From Sorex araneus (Eukaryota; Chordata; Mammalia; Eulipotyphla; Soricidae): 64,000 bases of DNA. Below are positions 42,057-52,900 of the stretch, in pieces (position 1 is the first letter of the stretch; every line of letters starts with the position of its first letter). The translations under genes were made by a program, and so were the position numbers. Below the pieces are notes generated by a model, which was given only the letters and a program-made list of their open reading frames with translations, had not been told where the DNA came from and made no database searches. The stretch covers positions 8,448,673-8,512,672 of the forward strand of contig NC_073312.1 of the NCBI RefSeq assembly GCF_027595985.1, in the 5' to 3' direction.

Positions 42057-42502
42057 CAAGGGACAGAGAAAGAGCACAGAGGTGAGGTCACTTGCCTTGG
42101 ACGAGGCAGACCTGGATTTGGGCTGCCTCATCCCATATGGGCCCCCAAGCACCAGAAAGATGATTCCTGAGCACAGGGCCAGGAGTAAGCCCTGAGCACC
42201 CTGGGGGCTGTGGTGTTCAGCACAAAAAAAGTCATGAACAAAGATATTTTGAGATGATTCATGCAATTTTCATTGCATTCATCATTTGAATTTTTCTGTT
42301 TTGTTTTTTATTCTTTTCAAAAATTTGGGGCCTGGGGCTGGAGCTCTGGTACCACGGGTAGGGCGTTTGCCTTGCATGCGGCCGGCCTGGGTTTGATTCC
42401 CAGCATCTCATAGGGTCCCCTGAGCACTGCCAGGAGTAATTCCTGAGAGCAAAGCCAGAAATAACCCCTGTGTATCATCGGGTGTGACCCAAACCCCCCC
42501 GG
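42057..42502 (+). mobile_element. Two A-type SINEs (42057-42230 diverged, 42333-42502 full length)
   Basis: The second has an altered A box (GCTCTGGTACCACGGG) but an otherwise young body ending ATCGGGTGTGACCC. Confidence 0.85.
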
Positions 42503-42666
42503 CCAAAATTGGGGCCAAGCCCCATAGTGCTGGGGTTATTACTTTCTCTTGACTTCCCTCATTCCCTTTGTTGCCGCTGCTGCGATTATTAAGGACAGGC
42601 AGTCCTGCCTTCAGTGCTGCTCATCACTGAATGCTCACTGGGGGCTGCATTTCTTTGTTTTTTTGC

Positions 42667-42836
42667 ATATATATATGTATATATATATATATATATATTT
42701 TTTTTTTGCCACACCTGGTGGTGCTCAGAGTCACTCCTGGTGGTGCTCAGGGGACCATAGGGGGTGCTGGGGATTGAACCCAGGTTGGCTGTGAGCAAGG
42801 CAAACGCCCTCCCTGCTGTCCCATCGTTCCAGCCCC
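42667..42836 (-). mobile_element. Inverted A-type SINE with (TA)n tail
   Basis: A TATATATG array (42667-42699) takes the tail position, then TTTTTTTTTGCCACACCTGG to TCGTTCCAGCCCC. From 42837 to 43107 only loosely repeated GTGCT-rich sequence is seen. Confidence 0.85.
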
Positions 42837-43107
42837 TGGAAGCTGCATTTCTTTTGGCTGCGATGCTTGGCCATGTGTCTGCCGAGGCCCGGTCTCCTTC
42901 AGTTCTGGTGCTCACACACATTCTGGTTGCAGTGCTTGCTAAGCGTTGCTGTGGTGCTCCCAGTGTGTGTGCTGGGGATCATGCTCCCAGCCACAGTGCT
43001 CACGCATCTTTAGCTGTGGTGCCTGCTAGGGGTTGCAAACTTTGGCTGCAGTCAAAACTGTACGCGCTTTTGTGTGCATTGCGGGTCTTTTCTTTAAGTG
43101 TGTATGC

Positions 43108-44259
43108 GGGGGCCCATGTGGTGGTGCTCAGGGGCCACTCCTAGGCCTGTGCTAGGAGCCACACCGAGCAGTGCTCTAAAGGCACGTGCAGTGGCAGGAT
43201 TCGAACCACGGTTGCGACTGCAGCAGCATCTAGGCAAGTGCGTTAGCCTTTGTACCATGTCTCTGCCTCCAGTCAGGGGTCTTAAGAGCAGAGCCGCCGA
43301 GACCATGTCCTACACGGGTACATGGCATCGGAGATGACCCTCTCGGCCTCAGCTGGGAAGGCAGGTGGCTCTAGTCCCCGTGAGTCACCCCAGGGGCTCC
43401 GTTTCTGTCTTGTTTTTGGGGCAATACCTGACAGTACTCGGGGGCTGTTCCCAGCTCTGAGATCAGGGTCACTCCCCAAAACGCTGTGGGGACCATGAGG
43501 TACCAGAGTCGCCCACCTGTAAAGCATGCACTCAGCACTCTGTGCTCTCTTTAGCCGACCTAGATGACTTTAAAATATTCTACTTACTATTGTTGATCTC
43601 TAATGTGCTAATTGTATTTTATTATATATAAAACAATATATGCAATAAACCTTCATCGTTAATCTCTAATTTATTATAATCACATTATTAATTATTAATA
43701 TAATCACATATATGAAAACACAATATATACAATAAATCACCACACGCCTATCATGAACATATTATTTAAAGTCACAATATTTATCTACTCGTTTTTTGGG
43801 TCCAAACCTAGTGTTGCTTAGTGATCACTCCTGGAAGTGCTCAGGGGACCAGGTGCAGTGCTGGGGATCTAACAGGGCTTGGCTGTGTGCAAGGCAAGTG
43901 GCTTACACATCGTACTATAGCTCTTAGCTCAGAAACCACAATTTTTGAGCAAGGCAACATATAACAATAGTGGTAATAAGTTAATTGATAGATGAATTAT
44001 TTTCTATAGCATATTTCTAGTCACAAAAACATCCTCAAACTTCTAAATGAATAACCCAACACTTCCAACACTCAACTGTCATTCCCTCGTCCCCCCACCC
44101 CCACCCATATCCAGTGGTGCTCAGGGTTGATACCTAGCTCTGTGCTTGGGGCTCACTCTTGGCAGGGCTTAGGGGGACCATTTGGGATGCTGGGGTTTGA
44201 ACCAGGGTCAGTTGTGGCAAGGCAACTGTCCTGACTGCTGTACTATCCCTTTGATCCCA
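43108..44259 (-). mobile_element. Four diverged inverted A-type SINEs (43108-43271, 43409-43556, 43791-43927, 44096-44259)
   Basis: Each retains a GGTGCTCAGGG-like body and a GCAAGGCAA-type box complement. AT-rich sequence without other elements separates them. Confidence 0.7.
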
Positions 44260-44299
44260 GAATCTGGAAGTTCAACCTGGAAGAGAAACTGGTTGTTAT

Positions 44300-44421
44300 C
44301 GGGTCTGGAAGGATAATACAGGGGTTAAGGTGCACACGGCCTGGGTCCGATCCCCAGCACTACATATGACCAGTGTCCTGAGTACCACCAGGACTGAGCC
44401 CTGAGCACTGTTGGCTGCAGG
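44300..44421 (+). mobile_element. Diverged A-type SINE
   Basis: GGGTCCGATCCCCAGCACTA B-box region; ends CTGTTGGCTGCAGG. Confidence 0.65.
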
Positions 44422-44756
44422 TGGGAGTGGGCTGCTTATGGCACCAGAGCGGGTGGGAAGGGGCTGGAGGGACTGTGAAGGCTGGACAGGGCAGTGGAAC
44501 TGCATCCCTCCCCTAGAGTTCTGGTGACTGGGGTCTTCCTCTCCCTGCATTGCAGTTTCCAAGAAGACAAGATGGGTGTGACCACTGCCATGGCCTCCCT
44601 CTCCTGCCAGCTTGTGACCAACCCTTGCAAAGGGCTGGAGGAATGAATGTGTCACCCTGAGCATTAGTTGGCGGCAGAAATGGACCAGCCCTTCTAAATA
44701 CCTTTATTTGCAGAAAAAATGCCAGAACAGGTTGGAAATTGTAAAGCATGTTACTT

Positions 44757-45038
44757 TTGTTTCTGTAGTTTTGGGGTTCATACCTGGCTGTGCTCAGGGC
44801 TTGGGGGACCACATGAGGTGTCCTGGATCGAGTCAAGGCCTGTTGCTTGCGAGGCAAATGCCTTACTTGGTCTATTATTTCTCCAGCTTCAACACGTTAC
44901 TTTTGGGGGTTGGGGGATGCTCAGGGTTACTCCTGGCTCTGTGCTCAGGGACCACTCCTGGTGGGCCTGGTGGACCATATGTTGTAGAGCCTGGGATCAA
45001 ATCTGGGTCAGCGGAGAGAAACGTAAGCTGCTTACCTC
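44757..45038 (-). mobile_element. Two diverged inverted A-type SINEs (44757-44890, 44901-45038)
   Basis: TTTTGGGGTTCATACCTGGC and GGGGGATGCTCAGGGTTACT. Confidence 0.75.
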
Positions 45039-45290
45039 TTTAGTTTTTAGGGTTTTTTTTTTTAAGTTGCAATATGTTGCAAATATGTATTATAAAGTAC
45101 TTTCTTGCATTCCTAACTACATTTAAAAAAAAAAATCTCTTTATCCACTCAATGGGTGTGAGGGAGTGGGGCTTGGAGGCTACTGTGGTGGTCGGTGCTG
45201 GGGAACTCAGGAAAACACTCTATCAGAGACATCATCTAGTCATGTTGTACCAGTGGCTTGAGCAGGAAAAAATATTCACCAGCCTGGTTC

Positions 45291-45466
45291 CTTTTTTTTT
45301 TTCTTTTTTGGGTCACACCCCGTGATTATCAGGGGTTACTCCTGGCTCTGCACTCAAGAATTACCCCTGGCAGTGCTCAGTGGACCATATGGGATGCTGG
45401 GAATCAAACCTGGGTCGGCTGCATGCAAGGCAAACGCCCTACCCTCTGTGCTATTGCTCCAGCCCC
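45291..45466 (-). mobile_element. A-type SINE, full length, inverted
   Basis: AGCCTGGT(T)CC on both sides is a likely target duplication. Confidence 0.93.
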
Positions 45467-45588
45467 AAGCCTGGTCCCTTCTTAACACATTTTTTTTTAA
45501 CATTTGGGGAGGTTTTTTTTTTTACGTTTTATTAATTTTGTTTATATTTTATTGTTAGACATTTTACTTAAGTTTCTCAAGTCTTCTT

Positions 45589-45764
45589 GATTTTTTTTTC
45601 CTTTTTTGGGTCACACCCAGTGATGCTGAGGGGTTACTCTTGGCTCTGTGCTCAGGAACTACTCCTGGCAGTGCTCAGGGGACTATATGGGATGCTGGGG
45701 ATTGAACCCGGGTTGGTCGCGTGCAAGGCAAATGCCCTACCCGCTGTACTATTGCTCCGGCCCC
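45589..45764 (-). mobile_element. A-type SINE, full length, inverted
   Basis: TTTTTTGGGTCACACCCAGT to TTGCTCCGGCCCC. Confidence 0.93.
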
Positions 45765-45909
45765 CCTTAGCACTTTCTAAATGAGTTTCTAGCATATTCA
45801 GTTTTGCGTGCGTTCTACTAAGTGAGCATTAACCAGCAGCAGTAATTAGACATTTCTCTCGGCCAGAATAGATAGTATCTGGTTCATTGTGTGCTCGTCT
45901 TTCTTCACC

Positions 45910-46012
45910 GGTGAATCATCTACTCCTTGAAAGCCGGCATCTTACTTCTTTTATACCCAGCATCTAACTTTTAGCCTGCTAACTGGCACTGAGTATCTGT
46001 TGCTTGAATTTA
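45910..46012 (+). mobile_element. L2-like 3'-end fragment
   Basis: CTACTCCTTGAAAGCCGGCA, TTATACCCAGCATCTAAC and TGGCACTGAGTATCTGTTGC resemble the conserved end of L2. Confidence 0.45.
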
Positions 46013-46017
46013 TTACA

Positions 46018-46188
46018 ACTTTTTGTTTGTTTCTGGGCCGCACCCAGCTGTACTCTGGGCTTACTACTGACCTCCTCAGAGATCACTCCTGGTAGGGGTT
46101 TGGGGAATCTTCTGAGGTACCCACTACACAGCCTGGGCAGTCTGTATGAATGGCAAGTACCTCACTCACTGTACTACCTCTCTGGCTC
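46018..46188 (-). mobile_element. Diverged A-type SINE, inverted
   Basis: TTTCTGGGCCGCACCCAGCT to CTCTCTGGCTC. Confidence 0.75.
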
Positions 46189-46387
46189 TGAATGGGGAAA
46201 TTTACTCTGGATGTGATACTATAACTTTACTCATTCATAATGATGATACCACACTCTTAAATAGTTGGACTTGTTGCACTTAATTGGTCTTTAGCTATTT
46301 TACCAGATGCTTCTTGTGTACTTTGATTTGAGAGGCAAAGAACCAAGATGTAGATATTGGATTTCATTCTACCTCCAAATTTATTTT

Positions 46388-46650
46388 TTATTTTATTAAT
46401 ATTTTTAATTGGCTATCCGTGACATAGACTATTACAAAGATGTTCATGTTTGGGTTTCAGGCATACAATGTTCCAACACCCTTCCCTCCACCAGTGTACA
46501 CTTCCCACCAGCAATGTCTCCTTCCCACCATCCCCAAACCTCCACTTCCCCCTCCCCCCTCCCCTGCCTCTATGGCAGGCAATTTTCTTCTTTCTTTCTC
46601 TCTCTCCTTTTGTGCACTATGATTTGCAGTACAGGTATGAAAAGGTCATT
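46388..46650 (-). mobile_element. L1-like 3'-end fragment, inverted
   Basis: The reverse complement shares GGTGGGAAG, CACTGGTGGAGGGAAGGGT and ATTGTATGCCTGAAACCC with 11095-11265. 46651-47364 has no recognised element. Confidence 0.6.
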
Positions 46651-47364
46651 GCATCTGTTTAGGGCGTTCATTATTTTTATTGGGAAGGTAAGGCTGGAGT
46701 AGCCTTTTTAACTGGGTGGCGGCTTAGAGATGTGGATGTGACTGCAGAGGCTTCTGGAAGTACGGGGAGGTGGGGGGAGGTAGCTCACAGACCCTGAGAA
46801 AACCTGAGATTTTAGTCACAAAACCTGTTTACCCGAATTTTCAGCAGATTATATCTTGGTGAGGTCCGTCTGGAGATGATGGAGTCTGGTCGGGGGCCCT
46901 GGCAGTGTTTTTGATTATGCAGGTGGCTGCCAGAGGCTCTGCTTGGGCAGGCACCAGCTGACCCACACCCCTCCGATTCACCCTGGTCTGTTCAGCCGCA
47001 CTCGGACCCGAGATTAACTATAACTTTTGATCTCTTTTGAGATTTATTTATGGGTCTCTAAATCAAGGCCGATAAATGAGCTTGTATAGCTGGGTGGTTC
47101 GAGGAGGTGGCTTGAGGGCGTGGCTCCCATGTACCTAACTTTTGGCCCTTTAATTTCTTGGGAAACTTGGTCCAGAGTTGTTTGGGTCTGGCCAGAGGTG
47201 CAGTGGCAATTTTGGGGGTATCAGGAAGCCTGAAGACTCCATCAGGCTGCTGATGCACTCACCCCCAGGGCACAGGTTGACCTGCTGGCAGCACCGCACC
47301 CCACTACCTCCACATTTTTTAAGTCTGATAGAACAACTCAAGCCAGCCAAAAAAAAAAAAAAAA

Positions 47365-47507
47365 AGGCCAGAGATGAGCCGATGCGCTGAGGTGCATGCT
47401 TTACACGTGGGAGGTCCAGGGTCTATTCCTGGTACCGCACGGATCTCCCAACACTGCCAGAAGTAGCCCCTGAGGCAGGGTCTGGTGGCTAAACCCAAAC
47501 AAACACA
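47365..47507 (+). mobile_element. Diverged tRNA-derived SINE
   Basis: GCGCTGAGGTGCATGCTTTA head and CAGGGTCTATTCCTGGTACC B-box region; the end is TGGCTAAACCCAAAC. Confidence 0.65.
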
Positions 47508-47629
47508 AACCCAATTTGTAGGTCTCACAAATAATGTCTAATAAACAGAGGTCATGTGACCACTTAAGCCACGTGTATGGCAATGTGAGGGTGTTGGATT
47601 TTCTTCTCTTTCTTCTCTTATGGCCGTTT

Positions 47630-47803
47630 CTTTTTTTTTTCTTTTTGGGTCACACCTGGCGATGCACAGGGGTTACTCCTGACTCTGCACTCAGGAATCA
47701 CCCCTGGCAGTGCTCAGGGGACCATATGGGATGCTGGGAATCGAACCCGGGTCAGCCGCGTGCAAGGCAAATGCCCTACCCGCTGTGCTATCGCTCCAGC
47801 CCC
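47630..47803 (-). mobile_element. A-type SINE, full length, inverted
   Basis: TGGCCGTTT on both sides is the likely target duplication. Confidence 0.95.
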
Positions 47804-47835
47804 TGGCCGTTTAATTTCTTAGGGTGGTGAGGGCA

Positions 47836-47945
47836 TATGTGACTGTGCTCTGGGCATCTCTGGGGACCAGGCGGGATGCTGGAGATTGTGCCCAGTCAGC
47901 CCTGCTCGAGGCAAATGCCCTCCCTGCTGCACTATCACTGGGACC
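47836..47945 (-). mobile_element. Diverged A-type SINE fragment, inverted
   Basis: GTGACTGTGCTCTGGGCATC to CACTATCACTGGGACCC. 47946-48307 has no recognised element. Confidence 0.65.
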
Positions 47946-48307
47946 CTGAAGCTTTTTCTTTTATTTAGGCCAGGTTTCTTTTTTTAGTTGTTGCATGGCT
48001 CCATGACCTACTAACTAGTTTCCTATCTCCAGCACTTAAAAGCTTATTTGCTCGGATGTAGCTCTGTAATTCTGACTTAATTATTACGTACATAAAGGAG
48101 CCTCTTGATCCTGCCCTATAAAACAGTTCCTTCAGCTTCTCAGTACTTATGGCCCATCCCTGTCTGGCTCTCCTTTGAGTGACGTTAAGTTCATACATAA
48201 AAGTCTAGGCTTTTAGAAGGTGAACTCTGAGATTAATTTTATAGCAAACTTCCTTAGAAGTTGTATTTGGGGAGGGGGTCTATATCTGCACTTTGCCATC
48301 CAAATGT

Positions 48308-48622
48308 CTTTTTTTGAGGGGGGAGAAGCACACCTGGCAATGTTCAGGGATCACTTCTGGTGGGGCTCCGGGTACCATACTTTGTGTCATAATTGAACCC
48401 CTGTTGGCTGCGTTCAAGGCAAGAACTTACCCCCTGTACTATCTCTCTAGCTCCTCAAATTTCCTTGTGATACATTATTAATTTTATTTTGTTTTGGGGC
48501 CATGGGCCATTGGTGCTCAGGGTCTACTCCGGGTATGAGAGGTACTCAGGACCATGTGGTGACAGGGACAGGGACAGGAACCAGGTTTTCCTCAATGCCA
48601 TCCAGCTTACTGAGCTCTCTGC
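48308..48622 (-). mobile_element. Two diverged inverted A-type SINEs (48308-48455, 48486-48622)
   Basis: AAGCACACCTGGCAATGTTC and TTTTGGGGCCATGGGCCATT. A 24-base-class A run at 48974-48999, after TACCAGC, has no SINE attached that I can see. Confidence 0.68.
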
Positions 48623-48973
48623 TAACCTTAATTGATAAATTTAAGTAGGAAAATGTTTGGGGTGAGGGGTTAGGGAAGTGGGGGGCAATCGCTCACGGCG
48701 GTATACGATGTATATTATATGCTCCTGCTTTACTGTGTAACTCTGAATTCACATATTCCATCTAGCATTACAAGACGTGTCATAGATTTTATTTTCCCAC
48801 TGTTGCTGGCTGTATTTTCTCCTAAATTCATCTTCATTGCAGATACAGGACTTAAGTAATTAGCTTTGGATCAGATAGCTTTCAAGTTCTAGGTGTAATT
48901 ACTCTTTGCAAGTGTTAAAAATAAAAGATCAGATCTGTGGCTCAGTACAGGGTTTGCCTTCCCTCGTACCAGC

Positions 48974-49004
<31 letters not shown>

Positions 49005-49631
49005 CAGCAACAGGGCTTGCTAGCTTGTTTCTTCCCACCAACACTCCTTGCACTCAAAGGCTTGAGATCTGTGCCCGAGGAAAGCGCGAGCGCACGCTCA
49101 CGTATTCTCAAGTATGATGCAACTCCCTTCTGCAGCGGGGGCTTTCGCTCTCAGTCGGATTGCGGTACCCACCTTTAAGTTTTTCGGGGTCCAAACCCAC
49201 TTTCTGGGGGGAGGTGAAATGGCACGCCCCCTTCCCCCGGGGCAATTTTCGAGCTGGGTTTCCCGATGGCAGCGAGCTAGGCGGTTAGGCGGCCCGCGGA
49301 GCCCGGCGTGCTCGCCCCATCCCCCCAGGTCACGCCGCCCTTCCCCGGCCCCTTTCGGGCAGCGGCTAAATTCGGTCTTTCCCCGGATCCCCGCCAGGTC
49401 CTTCCGGCCGGGGCACGCGGGACCCGGGCGGCACTGCCGTGGGGAAGGCGCGCCGGTGCGGACGCCTGCCTCTCCTCCGGGGGGACGCCCGGACCCCGAC
49501 CTCACCATTGCCCAGCCCCACTGCCGCGGGGACAGGGACGGGCCCCGTCTCCCAACGTGCCCGCGGCGGAAGCCAGCGAGGGCTGCGGGGTCCAACGCCG
49601 CCGCCGCCGCCACCGCCACGTCAGCCGCCGC

Positions 49632-49757
49632 GCGTGACGCCAGCGCGCCTGCGCGCCGCGGAGGGGCGGGGCGAGGGCGGCGGCCCCGCCCCCTACATCC
49701 GGGGCCCGGGCGGCGGCGGCGCGGCGCGGCGCGCGGTCACGTGGCCCTTCCTTTCCG
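49632..49757 (+). promoter_or_regulatory. EIF3A: EIF3A core promoter: CRE-like, NRF1-like, E-box and TOP-like start
   Basis: CGTGACGCC (about 49632), GCGCGCCTGCGCGC (about 49644), the E-box CACGTG at 49738-49743, then CCCTTCCTTTCCG at 49745-49757. The last is a pyrimidine tract of the sort that begins 5'TOP mRNAs. No TATA box is seen. If transcription starts in the tract, the 5'UTR is about 130 bases with no upstream ATG. Confidence 0.5.
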
Positions 49758-49881
49758 TCTCGGGGCGGCTGGGCGCGGGCGTCTGCTGGCGGCGCGTGGA
49801 GCCTCGCGCTGCTTCCCCGGCTCCGCTCTCCGGGCCCCCGAGGAGTTCGCCGACGCCGGGTGAACCGCGCCTGCCGCCACC

Positions 49882-49930
49882 ATGCCGGCCTACTTCCAGA
49901 GGCCCGAGAACGCCCTCAAGCGCGCCAACG
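49882..49930 (+). CDS. EIF3A: EIF3A exon 1
   Basis: [16 protein letters not shown] plus one base of a Glu codon; donor GTGAGC. Confidence 0.97.
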
Positions 49931-52900
49931 GTGAGCCGCCGGGGGGTCGGGCCTGCTTCCTGCCGCCGCCGCCGCGGCCCCTCGGGCCCCGACCCGCGGG
50001 CGCCCGCGAACCGCCGCCCCGGCCGCCCCGTCAGCCGGCGCCGCGCCGGGCCGGGCGCTCCGGGCCGCGGGCGCCGCGTCCGCCCGCTGCGAGCCGCGGC
50101 CCGGCCGCCATCTGGGAGCGCCGGGGCGGAAGGAACATGGCTCCCTCCCGGGGACAAAGCACGCGAGGGCCGCGGCTCCTCCTCCCGCGGCCGGCCGGCC
50201 CCCGCCCCGGCCCCGGCCCCGCCGCCCGCCCGCCCGCCGGCCCCGCCCCGGGCCTCCGCGACCCCCGCCCCGGCCCCCACCGCCCGCCCGCCGGCCCCCC
50301 CGCCCCGGGCTCCGCGACCCCCGCTCCGGGCCCCGCCCCGGGACCCGGGCCTTGGGCCTCGTCCCGGCGCCTCCGCGACCCCCGCCCCGGGCCCCCGCGA
50401 CCCGCCCGCCGCCGCCCGGTCGGCCCCCGCCCCACATTCCTCTCCCCGGGCGCCCGCGGTCCCCGCCCCGACCCCCGCGACCCGCCGCCCGAGTTCCGGG
50501 AAGCCGGGCGGGTTCCGACGGGGTGAAACTTGGCAGGTGCCGCCCGCCCTGCGACCCCGACGCCCGCGGCGGGCTCGGCCGCCCAAGGTCACGCCGGCCG
50601 GGGCTCCGGGAACCTGGCGGCGGCTGCATTTTTTTTTATCTTCAACTCCTCCTCGTTCTTCCTTTTCTCTGGCCGCAGCGCCGCCGCCCGCCCGTTTCTC
50701 GCCGCCCGGTGCCGTCCGCGAGAGGCTTGGGGCCCTGCTTGGGGGGGCGCCCGGGCGCCGTGCACACGGCCCCGCCGGGCGTCGGGGCACTCGGTCGTTG
50801 GAGGCTGGGTTGGAAAGACTTTTTTTTTTGGGGGGGGGGCGGGAGGAGGGGTGTTGTGCGGACAGAATTGCCCGCCGTGCCCGTCCCTGATAGCTGCTGG
50901 CCCTCCGCGCTGCCCGGCGGTTCTGCCCCAGGGCCCGAGCGCTTGCACGGCCCCGACGGGCACGGGGGTCTGCAAACAGCCTTCCTCCTCGCTCCTCTGG
51001 GGTCCTAGGAGCATAATGTCTCAACAACTTCTTAAACTGAGGCTATCAGCCATGACGCAATCGCCCTGCCATCTTTCACGGCTCCTGGGCTGAAATAGAC
51101 TAATGTGATTCTTGGAGGACGGTTGGGAGGAAGTAACCGGAAGTTCAAGTGGGCAAGAAAAAAGGATAATACTGTGTTTGTAGCTCCCCCTCACCCCGCA
51201 AAAAAAAATTAAATAAATAAAAGGTACCCCTCAAAAAGATTGTACTTGCTCCTCTTGATTCCATTGTCGGACCAAAAAGTCGTGCCACCCGGGATGAAAC
51301 TCCTGTACCTGCTCAGAGGGAGCAGAGAAATGGCTCAGGACCCCCCCCTAAGAAACTTTTTATTCTCTGCAAGTGTCATTTTTTTCTACATTTTTACCTA
51401 AACTCTTGTGCTCCTGAACCTTTTTAGATCTGTCTTAATAAAATCGCAATACATTTAAGTAGGAGAGTCTAGAACTTTGGCAACTTGCGATTACTCAGAA
51501 AGATGAGTTGTGGGCTCATACCCCTGCCTGTCAGAATCTTTTGGACAAAATCCCTTTTCCAGATGATTGTTTGGTGTGCCAAATTGGTTGCTTCTGACTC
51601 TCAGAAACAGCCTCTTTAACTATACAACCTGTGGCCTCAAGTTGTTATTAAGCCAGTAAATTGTGTAACATATTAGCTTGCACAAAGACTAGTAACTATG
51701 AAGGACTGATGTAAACCTTTGGAGCTAGACACATGTTATCTTCGCTGTGTTTGAAAAGTACTAGGAAAGGCCACTTCATGAAAATGGTTTATAATTTCAG
51801 GTTTTTGTATTTTGTGTCAAAAGCAGCAACCTAAGAATGAGCCTGTCCTTATTAAAACAGAGACATTGGCGTGTGATAGTTCGTATCAGCCCTAGAAACT
51901 TTCGTAAATCATAGGAACTACCTGTATAATAGGGCAAAGACCCACTTTTACCACCAGGTTATCTTGATCAGTCCCTTCCCTTTCTAAAAACATTCTTCTG
52001 GTTTTTTTCCTCCTTGATCATGGTGGGTGTTTATCCTACATTTTCATAAAGAATGCATTCATTTGCTTTGACTGGTTGGAACATAAGTATTTCAAGAGTT
52101 TGAAATTTTGAAATTTTGCTCTTTGGAATCATAAATATGATTGGCTGTCTAGGAAGTGAAAATCCATGTGTTCCTAAACAGGCTTTTTTTCCCCCTGGAG
52201 TGATATTAAGCCACCACATTCTCCCATTTGAAATAAGAGGTTTTTCTTACTGTGAAGTGCTCTTGGGCAGCGTAGTATTTTATCATTGTCTTCCTGAGAC
52301 CAGCTTTGCATCTGTCCTTGTTACGAGCACATTGATCGTGCTTAGCTATTAGTGTAAGATTTAAGTTCTCAATAAAATACTGGGAATTAGAAATAAGGTA
52401 TCTTAGTGCTGGAGTGATTTTTATTTGGGGGAGGGTTTGGGCCACAGCTCACAGTGCTCAGGGCCGCTCAGGACTCTGCTCTGGGGTCACGACGCCTCAT
52501 GCTGAGACCAGTGTGCAGAGCTGGGGGGTGGTGTGCTCTGCTGCCCCGGAAGTGATGTTGGTAATGTGAAGGGTAAACTTAGAAGCACCTATTACCTAAG
52601 GTGTGCCGTAATGGCAGGATTCATACTCAGATCACCGATTTGGAATATTGAAAAGGGATTTGATTTTGTTAGTGAGGATTATTGGTATTATTTATACGTG
52701 GAACTGAACCAGGACCTCACCTAAATACAAAGCATATGCACTATGACTGTCAGCCCCAGCTTTTAAGAAATACACTTATTTCTATAGTCTTGTGATTTCG
52801 CTTGTTATAATTTCCTTTCTCAATCTCTCTCTCTCTTCTAGTTGGAATATTTGTGGTTTTTTTAAATGAATATTTAGAGGAAGGAATGTTTGGATGCAAC

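Larger units (their letters stand above)
49070..50990. promoter_or_regulatory. CpG island over EIF3A exon 1
   Basis: About 1.9 kb of very high GC with dense CpG, spanning the promoter, first exon and start of intron 1. Free of SINEs. Long ORFs on both strands here are by-products of the composition. Confidence 0.88.

Noticed and set aside
49439-51027. Two overlapping frames of 483 and 444 residues at the EIF3A promoter
   Set aside because: The CpG island has few stop codons by composition. Both frames are Pro/Arg/Ala/Gly-rich, overlap each other on opposite strands, and cross the EIF3A exon 1 donor.
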